From NCBI RefSeq assembly GCF_021462225.1, contig NC_061797.1, forward strand, positions 34,684,147 through 34,748,146: a DNA stretch of 64,000 nt, read 5' to 3'. This DNA comes from Girardinichthys multiradiatus (lineage: Eukaryota; Chordata; Actinopteri; Cyprinodontiformes; Goodeidae). Numbering within the stretch: the stretch's first letter is position 1; each line of letters begins with the position of its first letter. This document shows positions 20,474 to 31,674 of the stretch, piece by piece. Both the position numbers and the translations under genes were made by a program. The notes under the pieces are model-generated. The model was given only the letters and a program-made list of their open reading frames with translations. It searched no databases and had not been told where the DNA came from.

Positions 20474-22145
20474 TAGAGGCTGACATTTTTTCGGGAAAAA
20501 TGAAAAAAAAATAAAAAAAAATGAACGGGAGCAGACGGGAGCGGGAGCTAACCAATAGGAGGCAAAACAAACTAGGATCAATTGTCTTTGGAAATGTAAA
20601 ACTGAGACTTTGTTATAAACTTGAAGAAAAAAAAACTTGGATGGTTCCGCCATTGTGTAGTTTTTTTCCCAAGAAGCCTATACTATAATGCGAGTCAAAC
20701 GAACTACACGACCCACAAGCCAACAGTGCTTCTGATCGATGTTTTCCACCTGCGTTCAAAACGCAGCAAAGGAGGGAGCAAACAGGTAGAGTACTGGACA
20801 TGGTAAAATTGGATTTGCAACTTAAAGTCAGAAGTTAGTACTTATCTATTAAACTCATAGAGCTGATAGGATAGTCGCAAATATTACTGAACTTCAGGAG
20901 AGTTGAATGTAGCGGCGTTAACACGCATTCTGCCGCTTGTAAAACGTGTTTAGTCGTAATCAAGTACACCAGTGGTTCCGGACTAGTGGTCTCAAAAGGC
21001 ACACTTGTAAGGCAAATTCTGGATTGAATCAGCCCTGCATCTCTTCATTCGTCAAACGAAAAGTACCATCACGTGTCAAGTCTAATCTGACCAACAAAAT
21101 TGCTCGCATGTGCACTAAAGATTTAAGAGCCTTTGCCACAGTAGAGGGGAAAGGCTTCATAAAGGGAAGATGTTAAATAAATACATTGTGAAATGGAAAA
21201 AAAATGTAATGTACCATTAAATGTACAATTTATTTAATACATCATTAAATAATTAAGCGTGCCACTAATTACATCACGTCGTCTTTAAAATTATACTTAA
21301 TTATTCAGTGGCACATTTAAAGGCATAATAGTCAATTTCATGATATAATGGTACATTTATTGTTTCTAATGTTATATTAAATAAATAAATGGTACTTTTA
21401 ATTTAATGGCACATTTAATGTTACATTTCTTTCATGTTACATTTACTTCACTTATGAGACATTCACAACCTTTATTTATTTAATTATGATTTTATTGTAT
21501 TAAATTTGTCCAGTTCGACCCTCCATTCTTGATGCTTGTATAGGAGGTCATGTTAGAATTTGAATCAGGTGTTCTGGAGCAGACACACATCTAAAACATG
21601 CAGGGAAGGGGTCCCTGAGGACCAGGGCTGTGAACCATTGAGGTACAGTTTCTAAATTGTGAAGGTAATGCCTTTTTGCACTTTTGTTCTCTTGCTAGGT
21701 GCATTTTTCTTTCGTTTCAGCAACTTGAAACATAAAAGTAATGTCATTGTTCAAAGGAAACAATCATTTAATAAATGAGTAAAATACAACTATGTACATT
21801 TTGTTTATTCAGCTATGATAGGCATGGTCTGTTTCTTTGTTTGATATTTTTATTATTTCTTCATTATTATTCTTTTTTACTTTAACTGGCCTTTACTACA
21901 GCTAAAAACAGGGACCTAACTGGTCCTTTGGAGAAATTGCCAAAAGACTAAATGAAGAAAACAAAAAAGGGAGTGGCACAGGAGTGGGAGTTGTTCTAAA
22001 TGGGAGTGGGAGTCAATTTACCAGGAGTGGGATGGGACAGGATTTTTTTTTTTTTATGCTGGCCTGGGATTGGAATGGGATAAGACATTTTTCTGTGGAA
22101 GCGGGATGGGACAGGAGAGAAAATACACTCCCGTGTCACCCTCTA
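20474..22145. mobile_element. hAT-like nonautonomous element with 8-bp target-site duplication
   Basis: The element runs from TAGAGGCTGACA to its partial reverse complement TGTCACCCTCTA. It is flanked by ATGCCAAG (20466-20473) and ATGCCAAC (22146-22153), seven of eight bases identical, the length expected of hAT elements. GGGAGYGGGAG-type motifs lie inside both ends (20524-20550 and 21970-22120). The interior has no transposase frame and includes an AT-rich block at 21190-21500 with repeated GGTACATTTA/TGGCACATTTAA units. Confidence 0.7.
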
Positions 22146-24969
22146 ATGCCAACTTTCAAAGAGTTTTCTTCGCTAAGTAACACGATACAAGTAAAAGCTG
22201 ACATGATGAGAACTAATTTCTCTCATTTGTGAGGGGTGTACCATTCTATTATTGTTTTCACATTCCTTTTAGTCAGACCACATCTGTTGCAGGTATTTTT
22301 ACATACTTTCTTCTAACTGGAATCCATTTTCCCTATATCAGAAGCAGAAAGATGTGAGCGAGTATGTCTGTAAGTGAAGAAATGGTTCTCATTAAGCAGA
22401 CGAAAGAGTTTGGTGGTCAGAATCACAGTTTTACAGACACAGCCAATGAGAAGAGGTACTTTAGAGATTATGAAGGCAAAGCTGAACGTGCAGTTTTTCT
22501 TGCTGAATATGATACTATAGATTTAGGTTCTTAAGGCTGAAGTCACTATTTGTGAAACGTAAGATACCTATGTGACAGAAGGGTTATTGGGCAATAAACG
22601 AGGAATTGAACTGATTTCTGGTAATACCTTTGCTGTCTGCTTTTATTGCTGACCATGTAAAACAGATGTATCTTATTGTAGACTACTGTTTAAAAATAGG
22701 GAACTCTTTACTCAGTTGTGCCTTTGTTAAACTTTGGCTTCTACATTAGTGCCACTTTGTCAAACTCTTTCAAGGGCAGACAATAGTGTAGGTGGGTCTC
22801 ATTCAAGGGCCCCATGCATGGCTATATCTGGTTATCTCAGAATAAAATCATAACTGGATTCAGCTTAACAAAAGAAATATCAAATTATTAATTTTAGTTA
22901 CGCTACAGTGCTGATTAGAAATGTGCAAACCCATTTTAAAAGAGTTGTGGTAGTATTGGGATTTTTAATTGGATCTGAATAATTAATTTGTTAATTCAAT
23001 GGTTAATTTTGGGAGCTGTAAAGATTTTATAAAACACATCTTTAACATGAGTAACTACCAAAATGAAGTTTACTTTTTATTTTTCTGCCTGCCTCATTGT
23101 AATAATGATGGAGTTAGGCTATTAGCTTATCTGTTTAGTAGAACCAAGTTTAAATACAGGACACATAAGAAGCCCAGAGACAATTGTCAGTTCAAACATT
23201 TTTATTAAAATACTGGCTGACGCTGTCCCAGACACTTTTTATTAACCCTCAGGTATTGTTATGGACACTTTTGTCCATTTGTTTAAAATGATTCTGTTTA
23301 TCAAACCATTATTTTGCTGTCAGTGCACACAGTGCTGTTTTTTTGTTATTAAATGTAAATGTAAAGTGTCAACTTTTACTTTTTGTGAATAGAACACTGG
23401 ACAAAACTACTACTATGTGGCTGTGTGTTTTGTATCTGCTGATTTTTTTAATAGAGAGAATTTAGGATTTTCTTCAAGTAATCTTACATTAAGCTTTTGG
23501 ATGGGTGGTGAACAAAAGGTGCCGTGTTCTATGCTAACGCTGCTTTGTCTCTGGATTCTCATTAGAAAGAGAGTAAACTACAGGAATGGCATTACTGAAA
23601 ATGTTGCTGGTTTAAAGCTGTCACTTTAAAACTAGGGTATGCCTGGACCATGGTATACCAGCCTAATTATTTACAACCTCTGGTAATGATAATATAATTA
23701 ATTTTAAAATTTCTCAATGAAAACTTTATACTCTGCTGATGACAGAAAGCAAATAAAGCAGAAAGCAAATGTTCCACAGTATAATGTACAGAAAACGGTA
23801 CACAATAAAGGCTCTATTCTAGCATTTCATTTTCCTATTTATCTTGAATCATTTTATGTGGGAACTGCAAAAAAGAATAATTTTACAGAGGAAATTTTGC
23901 ACAGTAGTGTGTTATTTATGATCTCACCTTCCCATGTGACATAAATTTAGCTTAGTTACTGTATGCGATAGATCATCACTCTGTAAATAATTCAGCCACC
24001 CACACGGGTGACAAAATGTCTCTAGATTTGTCTTTTAGAAGATTTTTGTTAGATCTTTTATTTTCGATTGTCAGTAACATGTCATGGAATGAGATTTCCT
24101 CAGACATGTATTAACATTTGTAACCCATTCTGTGTCACTCAAACTGGAGATGACAGTCTTTTCCTAATTAGGTATTCTCATTAGCACTGGGCCATTGGTG
24201 AAACACAGGTTCTATGCACTCTGTTCAGACTTTGTTCAGGCTAACGGCTATAGAGTATGCTTCTGCATATTTCACATCCTTACTCATTCCATTCATTCTT
24301 AATGATGCTGTGGTTTGATTGCCTCTCATTTGCAGGGTTAATAGAAGGATGGGACCCATGTTCTCTCTGCATGCATGAGATTGGGTGCCCGTCCTAATTC
24401 CTTATTTCCTTTTTTCCTGTATCAAACCCAAGACTATACACACTGGCAAAATGCCAGCCACCATTCTGGTTGACTGCAGGTGACCCTACTTTTAGAAATG
24501 AGGACAAAGGTGTGCAACGAAGCACCCGAAATAAATAGAATGTGACTGATAGCAGCGACCGTCACACTTTTTGCACAGACAGTAAGGACGACGGCCAGAG
24601 AGGAAATGAGAGTAGCCTTCTCAGGAGGAAGCTAGAGCTATCTGTTGTGAAAGAGCTGCACTACTGAAACCCTCAAGGCTTCACTGGTCAGCTCTGTAAC
24701 AATAGCTATTTAATTTAAAAGATCTGTTTTGGTTTTAAGAAAGGAGAAGCATGTGTAGAAAACTATAAGAAATACACAAAAGACAATACAAAACTAGCAT
24801 GCTTTTGTTAATGAACAGGCCAAGGTACTTGAGGTTTTTCATTAACAGTTGTTACGAAAGCTGCAATCAAACTGGTCAAGTGGTTGTCATGTCATCTGTC
24901 TACTTTGCCAAAACAGTGTCTGGGTGCTTTTTGGTTTTATTTTTGAACAGTGCATCCGGCCAGGATTCA

Positions 24970-25100
24970 CAGTGCTTTACTTTTTCCACATTTAGTTATG
25001 CTACAGCCTTACTTCCTAATGACATCAAATTAATCACTTTCCTCAAAGTTCTATACACAATACCCCATTATGACCTTGTGAAAGAACGTTAAGATCGTTG
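24970..25100. mobile_element. Scrap of a Tc1-type terminal region
   Basis: TTTTTCCACATTTAGTTATG and ACACAATACCCCATTATGAC in this order match the terminal region of the fish Tc1 family also seen at 19190-19602. About 130 bp survive. Confidence 0.6.
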
Positions 25101-25531
25101 CAAATCTATTACAAATAGGATGCACATTCGTGCTTGATTAAGATTTTGATTACTTTTTCAATTTTATTATGTTTTATTATTATTTTTACATCTACTGATC
25201 TTATTTGGCCTTTTCATTATTATCTATTCTTTTTTATTCGCATAATTTTAATGAGCTGCGGCACATTTTAACTCCCCCTGGGCTTGAAGAGGCTGTCTGT
25301 TGCAGCAAAGCAAAGCAACAGTTTAATTATTTTGTCCTGTAATCTTCCATAAAGTCAAATCCTAGATCAGATTTTGTTGTTTATTTTTCCTTGTCAACTA
25401 TTGAAGACTTGGGTTGTGGCTCTTGACTTTAAGTGCCTCGCCAGTAGGAAGCACTTAAATTTGCTGGCATTCTATTTTAATAAATTCTTACTCAACGCAC
25501 TGGATTAACAGTGTCCTCTATTTCCCCCTAG

Positions 25532-25572
25532 GTCGAGCAAAACTAAGAATCTCTGCTCAAAATGTTTTGCAG
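25532..25572 (+). CDS. zfand3: zfand3 coding exon 2 (second half of A20 zinc finger)
   Basis: A 41-nt microexon follows the acceptor TTTCCCCCTAG and is followed by donor GTAAGT. It completes codon 28 and encodes SSKTKNLCSKCFA (residues 29-41), supplying the A20 ligands C36 and C39 (C-x-C-x11-C-x2-C overall). The phase is 2 in, 1 out. It is too short to show as an open frame and was found by following the family sequence. Intron 2 (25573-27719) begins just before a Tc1 relic that starts 24 nt after this donor. Confidence 0.95.
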
Positions 25573-25596
25573 GTAAGTTATTCTATCATGTACATA

Positions 25597-26505
25597 CACT
25601 TACCAGCCACTTAATTAGGTACACCTGTCCAACTGCTCGTTAACGCAAATTTCTAATCAGCCAACCACATGGCAGCAACTCAATGCATTTAGGCATGTAG
25701 ACATCATGGTCAAGATGATCTGCTGCAGTTCAAACCGAGCATCAGAATGGGGAAGAAAGGTGATTTAAGTGACTTTGAACGTGGCATGGTTGTTGGTGCC
25801 AGACAGGCTGGTCTGAGTATTTCAGAAACTGCTGATCTACTGGAATTTTCACGCACTACCATCTCTAGGGTTTACAGAGAATGGTCCGAAACAGAGAAAA
25901 TATCCAGTGAGCGGCAGTTCTGTGGGCGCAAATGCCTTGCTGATGCCAGAGGTCAGAGGAGAATGGCCAGACTGGTTCAAGCGGATAGAAGGCAACAGTA
26001 ACTCAAGAAACCACTCATTACAACCAAGGCATGCAGAAGAGTATCTCTGAACGCACAACACGTTGAACCTTGAGGCGGATGGGCTACAGCAGCAGAAGAC
26101 CACACCGGGTGCCACTCCTCCTTTATGACCACAGTGTATCCATCTTCTGATGGTTACTTTCTGCAGGATAACGCCCCATGTCGTAAAGCACGAATCATCT
26201 CAGACTGGTTTCTTGAACATGACAATGAGTTCACTGGACTCAAATGGCCTCCACAGTCACCAGATCTCAATCCAATAGAGCACCTTTGGGATGTGGTGGA
26301 ACGGGAGATTCGCATCATGGATGTGCAGCCGAAAAATCTGCTGCATCTGTGTGATGCTATCATGTCAATATGGACCAAACTCTCTGAGGAATGTTTTCGG
26401 TACCTTGTTGAATCTATGCCACGAAGGATTAAGGCAGTTCTGAAGGCAAAAAGGGGATCCAACCTGTTACTAGCAAGGTGTACCTAATAAAGTGGCCGGG
26501 GAGTG
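25597..26505 (+). mobile_element. Internally deleted Tc1 element (DD36E type) right after the exon-2 donor
   Basis: TA dinucleotides flank the element (25595-25596, 26506-26507). Its ends are inverted repeats: CACTTACCAGCCACTTAATTAGGTACACC on the left (shown in part by CACTTAATTAGGTACACC) and GGTGTACCTAATAAAGTGG on the right. At 909 bp it is shorter than a full element because the centre of the transposase is missing. Its start is 24 nt after the exon-2 splice donor. Confidence 0.9.
25747..26487 (+). pseudogene. Broken Tc1 transposase (DD36E type)
   Basis: The N-terminal frame 25747-26001 (84 codons) has the helix-turn-helix SDFERGMVVGARQAGLSISE. The C-terminal frame 26125-26487 has the second catalytic Asp in FLQDNAPCRKAR and the Glu in PPQSPDLNPIEHLW, with 36 residues between them. 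The first catalytic Asp region (SDES-type) is deleted, so no activity is possible. The last codons and stop run into the right terminal repeat. Confidence 0.85.
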
Positions 26506-27719
26506 TATGTGTTTGATATATCCTACCTCTTACTGTATTACATAAGGAGTACACTAACTTGAGTTAATGGTTCTCTTCTGCAACTAAATAAATCTGTGAT
26601 TTTCGAAGGTGGTTAGCAGTTTCTATTGAACAGTATTCTTAAGGGATCTTCTAAAATATATTTGTTACAACTATACACAGAAAATCAAGCTGATTGAACA
26701 ATATCATATTAACAATGCCAGTAAAATATATTTTTGCAGTTTTCATAGAAACTGCTATATAAGTGTGTATTGTGAGCCAGATAATGTGCACAAAGAACTA
26801 AGATCTTTATGTGTTTGTTCGTAAGCGTAGGACACATAGTTTACTACTGAACAAATCTATTCATACTATGTATTAGCATTATCACACTATATCTAGGTAG
26901 AAAGTGTCTGCCAAAAGTGCATTTCTGCAGTATGTTTGTTGAATAAAATGTGAATATAAGGTTTCTGATAAAGCTGGGATTCACGAAAATAGATTGACTC
27001 AAATGTCTGACTGCAGTGAGGCAGTTACTATTTCCAGTCCCCTTTTTTATATCAGTAATAGCAGATGTTTATTATTGTTTAAGAAATTAAAGTGTAAACG
27101 TTTTCTTCTTGTCAAATCTGAATAAATTAAATGTGTGAGTGACTGCTACATAAAGGTCTCAAAACACACACAAAAAACATTGTCTAATATAAATCCAGTT
27201 GCATGCATTTAACTTAGTCAAAGTCCCTCAGGTGAAGCCATGTCATTCAAACACAGTTCAGTTGCAATTAAATTCAATTTTAGTGCAATTTTGTGTATTT
27301 GAAAATGCCTGTATGATTTTAATTTAATGCAATTTACACTCAATCTTACAAAAATAAAATTTCTTAAGATAGAAATTCAAGGACAAACAACAGAAAATAC
27401 TGCTGTTTTTCCCATTACAAAAAAATGGTTATTATTGTGTATTAGTCCAACAGAAAATTTATATTTGTGCATCTCAGGGTTAGATATCTCCAAAACCTTT
27501 TAGCATCATCTCACTCAGGTTATAATCACACTTTTCACATGCCAGGTTGTCTTGGCTGTGTTCAAACCTGCTCTTCATCCAAAGATGCACCACTGTGCCT
27601 CGTCATATTTGAAACATTCCCCTATTAACTTTCAGCTATTTCCAAAACATGAAAGTTCTTTTGCAGTATGTAGATTGAAGCAGAGGAAAACACATTTCAC
27701 TCTGCCAATTTTTTCTTAG

Positions 27720-27908
27720 ACACTGAGAAGAAACAGCCAAACGATGATTGTGCCCCAAAGACCTCTTCAAGCACCAGCAGCAGTCAAACGGACATGTTCT
27801 GTACTGAAACAAACAACAGCATTAGTCAGACCCTGATGTCAAGATCCAACACTTCAGAAGAACCTTTGCCAGGAGAGGCTGAAGTGGCATCTGTTCATAT
27901 TCAGAATG
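27720..27908 (+). CDS. zfand3: zfand3 coding exon 3 (variable Ser/Thr-rich linker)
   Basis: Acceptor TTTTTTCTTAG and donor GTAGGA bound a 189-nt exon encoding D42 to N104 plus one base. The segment opens TEKKQPNDD, which aligns with the family's linker after the A20 finger. It then becomes rich in Ser, Thr and acidic residues with no recognisable fold, as expected of the poorly conserved middle of ZFAND3. The exon is phase 1-1, so skipping it would keep the frame. Confidence 0.92.
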
Positions 27909-29800
27909 GTAGGACCACAGGTTTTGATCTTCATGTTTCCTATAATGTGCTACAACAAATGCTATTTATTAGAGTTGGTGAATTGTAATGGTTTATCCCA
28001 GACAATAGGATGAGATTGGACAAATGTCAAAAAGATGTTTATATTTCATTTTGAGCTGAATTGTGAAAAGGCTCAGCCTTACCATAGATTGAAAATGACA
28101 TTTTTCATTGCCAACTGCAGAAAAACATTTCTTATAGTTTGCATGCTTGTTTGTTTTGTTTGAAATGAACCAAAACCTTTTGCAGGAAAACTCAATAATA
28201 TTGTGAATATACAGGAGCCAATCAGGACCTGTGAAATCTGATGCCAAAGTAGCACCTCTTTGCTCAGAGAGGCACATCGTCCCATTCCTGTTAGATTTGT
28301 ACTCAAAAAAGACGAGTTTAGTAGCATTCTGTAAATACCACGGGTGCTCCTGTTGACTCGACTATGCTGTTTGTACGCTTTAGCATGCGCCAGTTTAACA
28401 ATGATCAGTTAAAATAATAAAGTCTCTAAACATATAGACAACACCAAAAACAAATTTCTCTGTGAAACACCTTGAAAACGCTCATCTCTTCTTGCATAAT
28501 AACCACAATTACAACAAATGATACAACATACCCCTCTGGGTTGCCAAGACGTGTCTGCTCAGTCAGCTTAGTCTTCTCCCACACCCCACTGAGTGCAGAT
28601 AACAGCATTAACATCATCTTAATTGCTCCTGGTCTGTCACCAATACAATCCTTGCGAACCATTATGCTGCAATATGCTGAGGAATACAGCCCAGCTGCGT
28701 ACAGCTGGGCTGTATTCCTCTTACTACTCTGCCCTCTAGCTGGCAACCTTATGCACTTATTTAGCTACTTTTTTAACTGCTTAACTAGTGTCAAAATTGG
28801 TTTCAAAAATACACAAAATGTTGAAAGGTGGAGGTGTACATTGGTGAGATCAGGCATTCAAGTGGAGATAAAGGATCCAAAGTGAGTTTTAATACACAAT
28901 TATTAATTTTATTGAACACAGTCTGTATCTTAGTTTTCAGTTGATTGCTTTGGACTGTCGGCAGAAACGAGTTCTATTTGTCCTTATAAAAGACACCGAA
29001 AGAATGATGGTAAAGGATGTTTTCTCAGAGGCAAAAGTCCGAACAGGACACCTACAGTTGCCCTGGCATCCGTCATAACTATACAGTGACAAGTTTATTT
29101 GTGGAGGTCTGTTCGGAACAAGAGAAAAAATTGATGTGCGGAGCTTTTAAAAAAAAAAGAAATTCTGACACCTTTTTCCCACCAGTATCTGGCCAAAATA
29201 GCACATGTATATAGTCCAGTAAAATGTTAAAATGTGCCCATCTAATCCAATATTTTAGCTTTCACAACTGAAATAACACATTGTGGATCATACAACACAA
29301 TATTTTGTAGAGATCTTTTAGAAACTCCTTTTAACCATCTGTCGGTTGGCTTCAATATGCACACAGGAGGCTGTAGCATATTGTGTTAGCTATCAATCAT
29401 AGTTGTTGTGGAAAAACAAAACAAAAACTTCACAGCTTAATAATGGATTCTACACTGAACAGTCACAAGCTTTTTAGGTAGGACTGTGTGGAATGGCAAA
29501 ATGTCAGCTTATATTTAAGGGGGTTCATGATTTGAAACTCGGAAGGTTTTCAGTGTAACCTAGTAATGTACTGATCTGTCTCTTGGTTTCAGATTATTCT
29601 GTATGATGTTGGAAAACATGTATTTTCATCTGTCTGGAAATTAATGACCTTGACAGAATACATTTTTTAAATGACCTGTTATTAGAAAGCAAAATTGAGT
29701 CTAAAGAGGAAAGAAACAATGTCCTCCCATTCTTTTTTTTAATTTGTTGCCCTTTCTCATTCTTGCTCCTTTTTTGCTTGTGTTTGTTTCTGTTTTTCAG
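27909..29800 (+). other. zfand3: zfand3 intron 3 (1.9 kb, phase 1)
   Basis: Bounded by GTAGGA and TTTTTCAG. It holds a perfect 19-bp-arm palindrome at 28679-28720. Otherwise no feature is recognised. Confidence 0.85.
28679..28720. repeat. Perfect 19-bp inverted repeat with 4-nt loop
   Basis: GAGGAATACAGCCCAGCTG (28679-28697), CGTA, then the exact reverse complement CAGCTGGGCTGTATTCCTC (28702-28720). It lies in zfand3 intron 3 and is GC-balanced, unlike the AT palindromes elsewhere. Confidence 0.95.
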
Positions 29801-29866
29801 GACTATCCAACACAGATGCTGTCTTGGCTTCACTTTCCACTCCCACAAAACGTTCATATGAATCTG
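29801..29866 (+). CDS. zfand3: zfand3 coding exon 4 (short linker exon with TPTKRS motif)
   Basis: A 66-nt exon lies between acceptor TGTTTTTCAG and donor GTATGT. It encodes G105 to S126 plus one base and contains STPTKRSYES, matching the conserved TPTKRS block of vertebrate ZFAND3. The basic KR pair could contribute to nuclear targeting (inference). It is phase 1-1 and can be skipped in frame. Confidence 0.93.
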
Positions 29867-31051
29867 GTATGTTTTGTCTGTTATATCTTTTTTACCACAT
29901 GCTTCTTATTTCCACTTACTCAGCTAATTTTTCAGAGCCCAGTAGGAGGAAGGGCATTTGATACATCCAAAAGGGATTTGTTTTATTCCTGAGAGTTTTT
30001 ATTTTTGTTCAAACAAATGTATGTATTCAGTTAAATTGTGCATGACGTAAGTAAGTTACTGAGAAACAACGTGACATGATCTAAGACAGCTGTGAAGTAG
30101 TCTTTCCCTGCGGTGTGTGAATATGCTGATCTCCTGTCTAAAGCTACAGTCATGTGAGTGTTAGGGTTAAACACAGATTCACATGTAGCATCACTTCTGG
30201 TCTGTATTTTAAAACCTGAATCCATTTTTTTTGCTTGTACTGTTTTTGCACTCTTTTGCGCAAATTATTGTATGTAATCCAGATTAAAGCTGCTTTCAGT
30301 AACAGAATTGCCTCAGTTTCAATTGAAATTGAAATTAGATGTAAAATAGTTTAGGCTATAAAGATTGCCAACAGGAACATACAAGGATAGCAAAACTCAG
30401 GCGGAAAGGAAGCCCTTTTTTCACAGCTTGAAACTGCAGATGTACAGACACACACACTCGCATATATAGGGGATCGATGAGACAGGCTAGTGGGATGGGG
30501 AGGGGGGATGTCTGACTGCACTGCATGGCCTAGTTCTCAGAGATTTATTGAGTGCTGATCTGAATTTTGGCAGGGCCGGAGAAAAAGTCTGCTGGATTGA
30601 TGAGAAAAGCTGAGTTGAAATTCTAGCCAACCAGCGGAAGCTTGCTACAGGCTTCTACTGTCCCTCATGTCGGGCATGTAATCTAAAACAGGAGACCTAT
30701 TAATCTTGCTTTCTCTCTCCGTCTTTTAGTGACACTAAACCAGCCTTGCCTTCTCCCAGTAGTAAAAAGTTGTTAAATCATCTTTAAACCATTTTAGATG
30801 ATTAAATAACCTTCAAATATGGTTATAACAGAAATCAAATCTATTCTTACTTGGTGTAATGTCATTAAGTGGTGTTTTTTAATCTTGTTTTCTTCAACCT
30901 TAAACATTTGCTAAAAAAAGAGATGCAAAATCGAAATGTATGGTAATTTTGACCAAGAATTCCTGGAAATGCAGTTAATCATACATTTTTGCGAGTATTT
31001 TTTATCTTTATCTTATTTCCTTTATATGTGCAAATTTTCCTGTGTCTCAAG
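29867..31051 (+). other. zfand3: zfand3 intron 4 (1.2 kb, phase 1)
   Basis: Bounded by GTATGT and CTCAAG (or CCTCAG six bases on). No mobile element or exon was recognised inside. Confidence 0.85.
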
Positions 31052-31261
31052 CCTCAGAGTCAGAAAGTGACTCTTCACCAGAGAAGCGAGCAAGGGTGGC
31101 TGAGGTCCCAGAGGGTGAGGAGTGTTCATCGTCGTCATCATCATTGTCATCTTCGCCATTTTCTTCTCGTAGCGGCTCTAAACAGCGGAGCCGCAAACGT
31201 TGCCATCGCTGCCAAACTAAACTGGAGCTAGTACAACAAGAACTGGGCTCCTGTCGCTGTG
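31052..31261 (+). CDS. zfand3: zfand3 coding exon 5 (serine tract and first half of AN1 zinc finger)
   Basis: This 210-nt exon encodes residue 127 to C196 plus one base, followed by donor GTATGA. In order: an acidic SESES stretch, a PEKRAR block matching the family, a serine tract of 13 serines in 18 residues (about 152-169) that makes this protein longer than the human one, a basic segment, and the first AN1 ligands C177, C180, C194 and C196 within CQTKLELVQQELGSCRC. The acceptor is ambiguous: CAAG at 31050-31051 or CAG six bases later (31055-31057) both keep the frame. The first is chosen as the first AG after the pyrimidine stretch. Confidence 0.93.
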
Positions 31262-31674
31262 GTATGATGACACTATTAGCATTATGACCCATAAAACTAC
31301 AGTTGTGTTCAAAATAATAGCAGTCCAACTAGACTAACCAGATCAATCGCTTTTTTTGGTAGAAGTTTTCCCCAGATGGGAAATAATTTAGTAGAAGGTG
31401 TGGTAGAGTCATAGAAAACCAGTAGAACCAACATTCATTATATGCATGCTCCTGAGTCTGTGTTATTGAATAATTGATTGAAAGAGATGTGTTCAAAATA
31501 ATAACAGTGTGGAGTTCAATTACTGAGTTTATTCATTCTGTGAAGAAACGTGTCTATCCGGTGGCCCTTATTTAAGGATGACCCCAGCACATGCTGTACA
31601 TACATTTCTCTCTGAAAACCTGACAAAAATGGGTCAGTCCAGGCATTGTTCAGAAGAATCGCGTACTTTGATTA

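Larger units (their letters stand above)
18696..25531 (+). other. zfand3: zfand3 intron 1 (6.8 kb, phase 2)
   Basis: Bounded by GTAAGC and CCCCCTAG. It contains a Tc1 fragment (19190-19602), a deleted Tc1 (19605-20447), a hAT-like element (20474-22145) and another Tc1 scrap (24970-25100). Stretches 18700-19190, 22154-24970 and 25100-25530 show no coding exon or recognised repeat. Confidence 0.85.
25573..27719 (+). other. zfand3: zfand3 intron 2 (2.1 kb, phase 1)
   Basis: Bounded by GTAAGT and TTCTTAG. A Tc1 relic occupies 25597-26505. The remaining 26508-27719 is AT-rich with no recognised feature. Confidence 0.85.
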
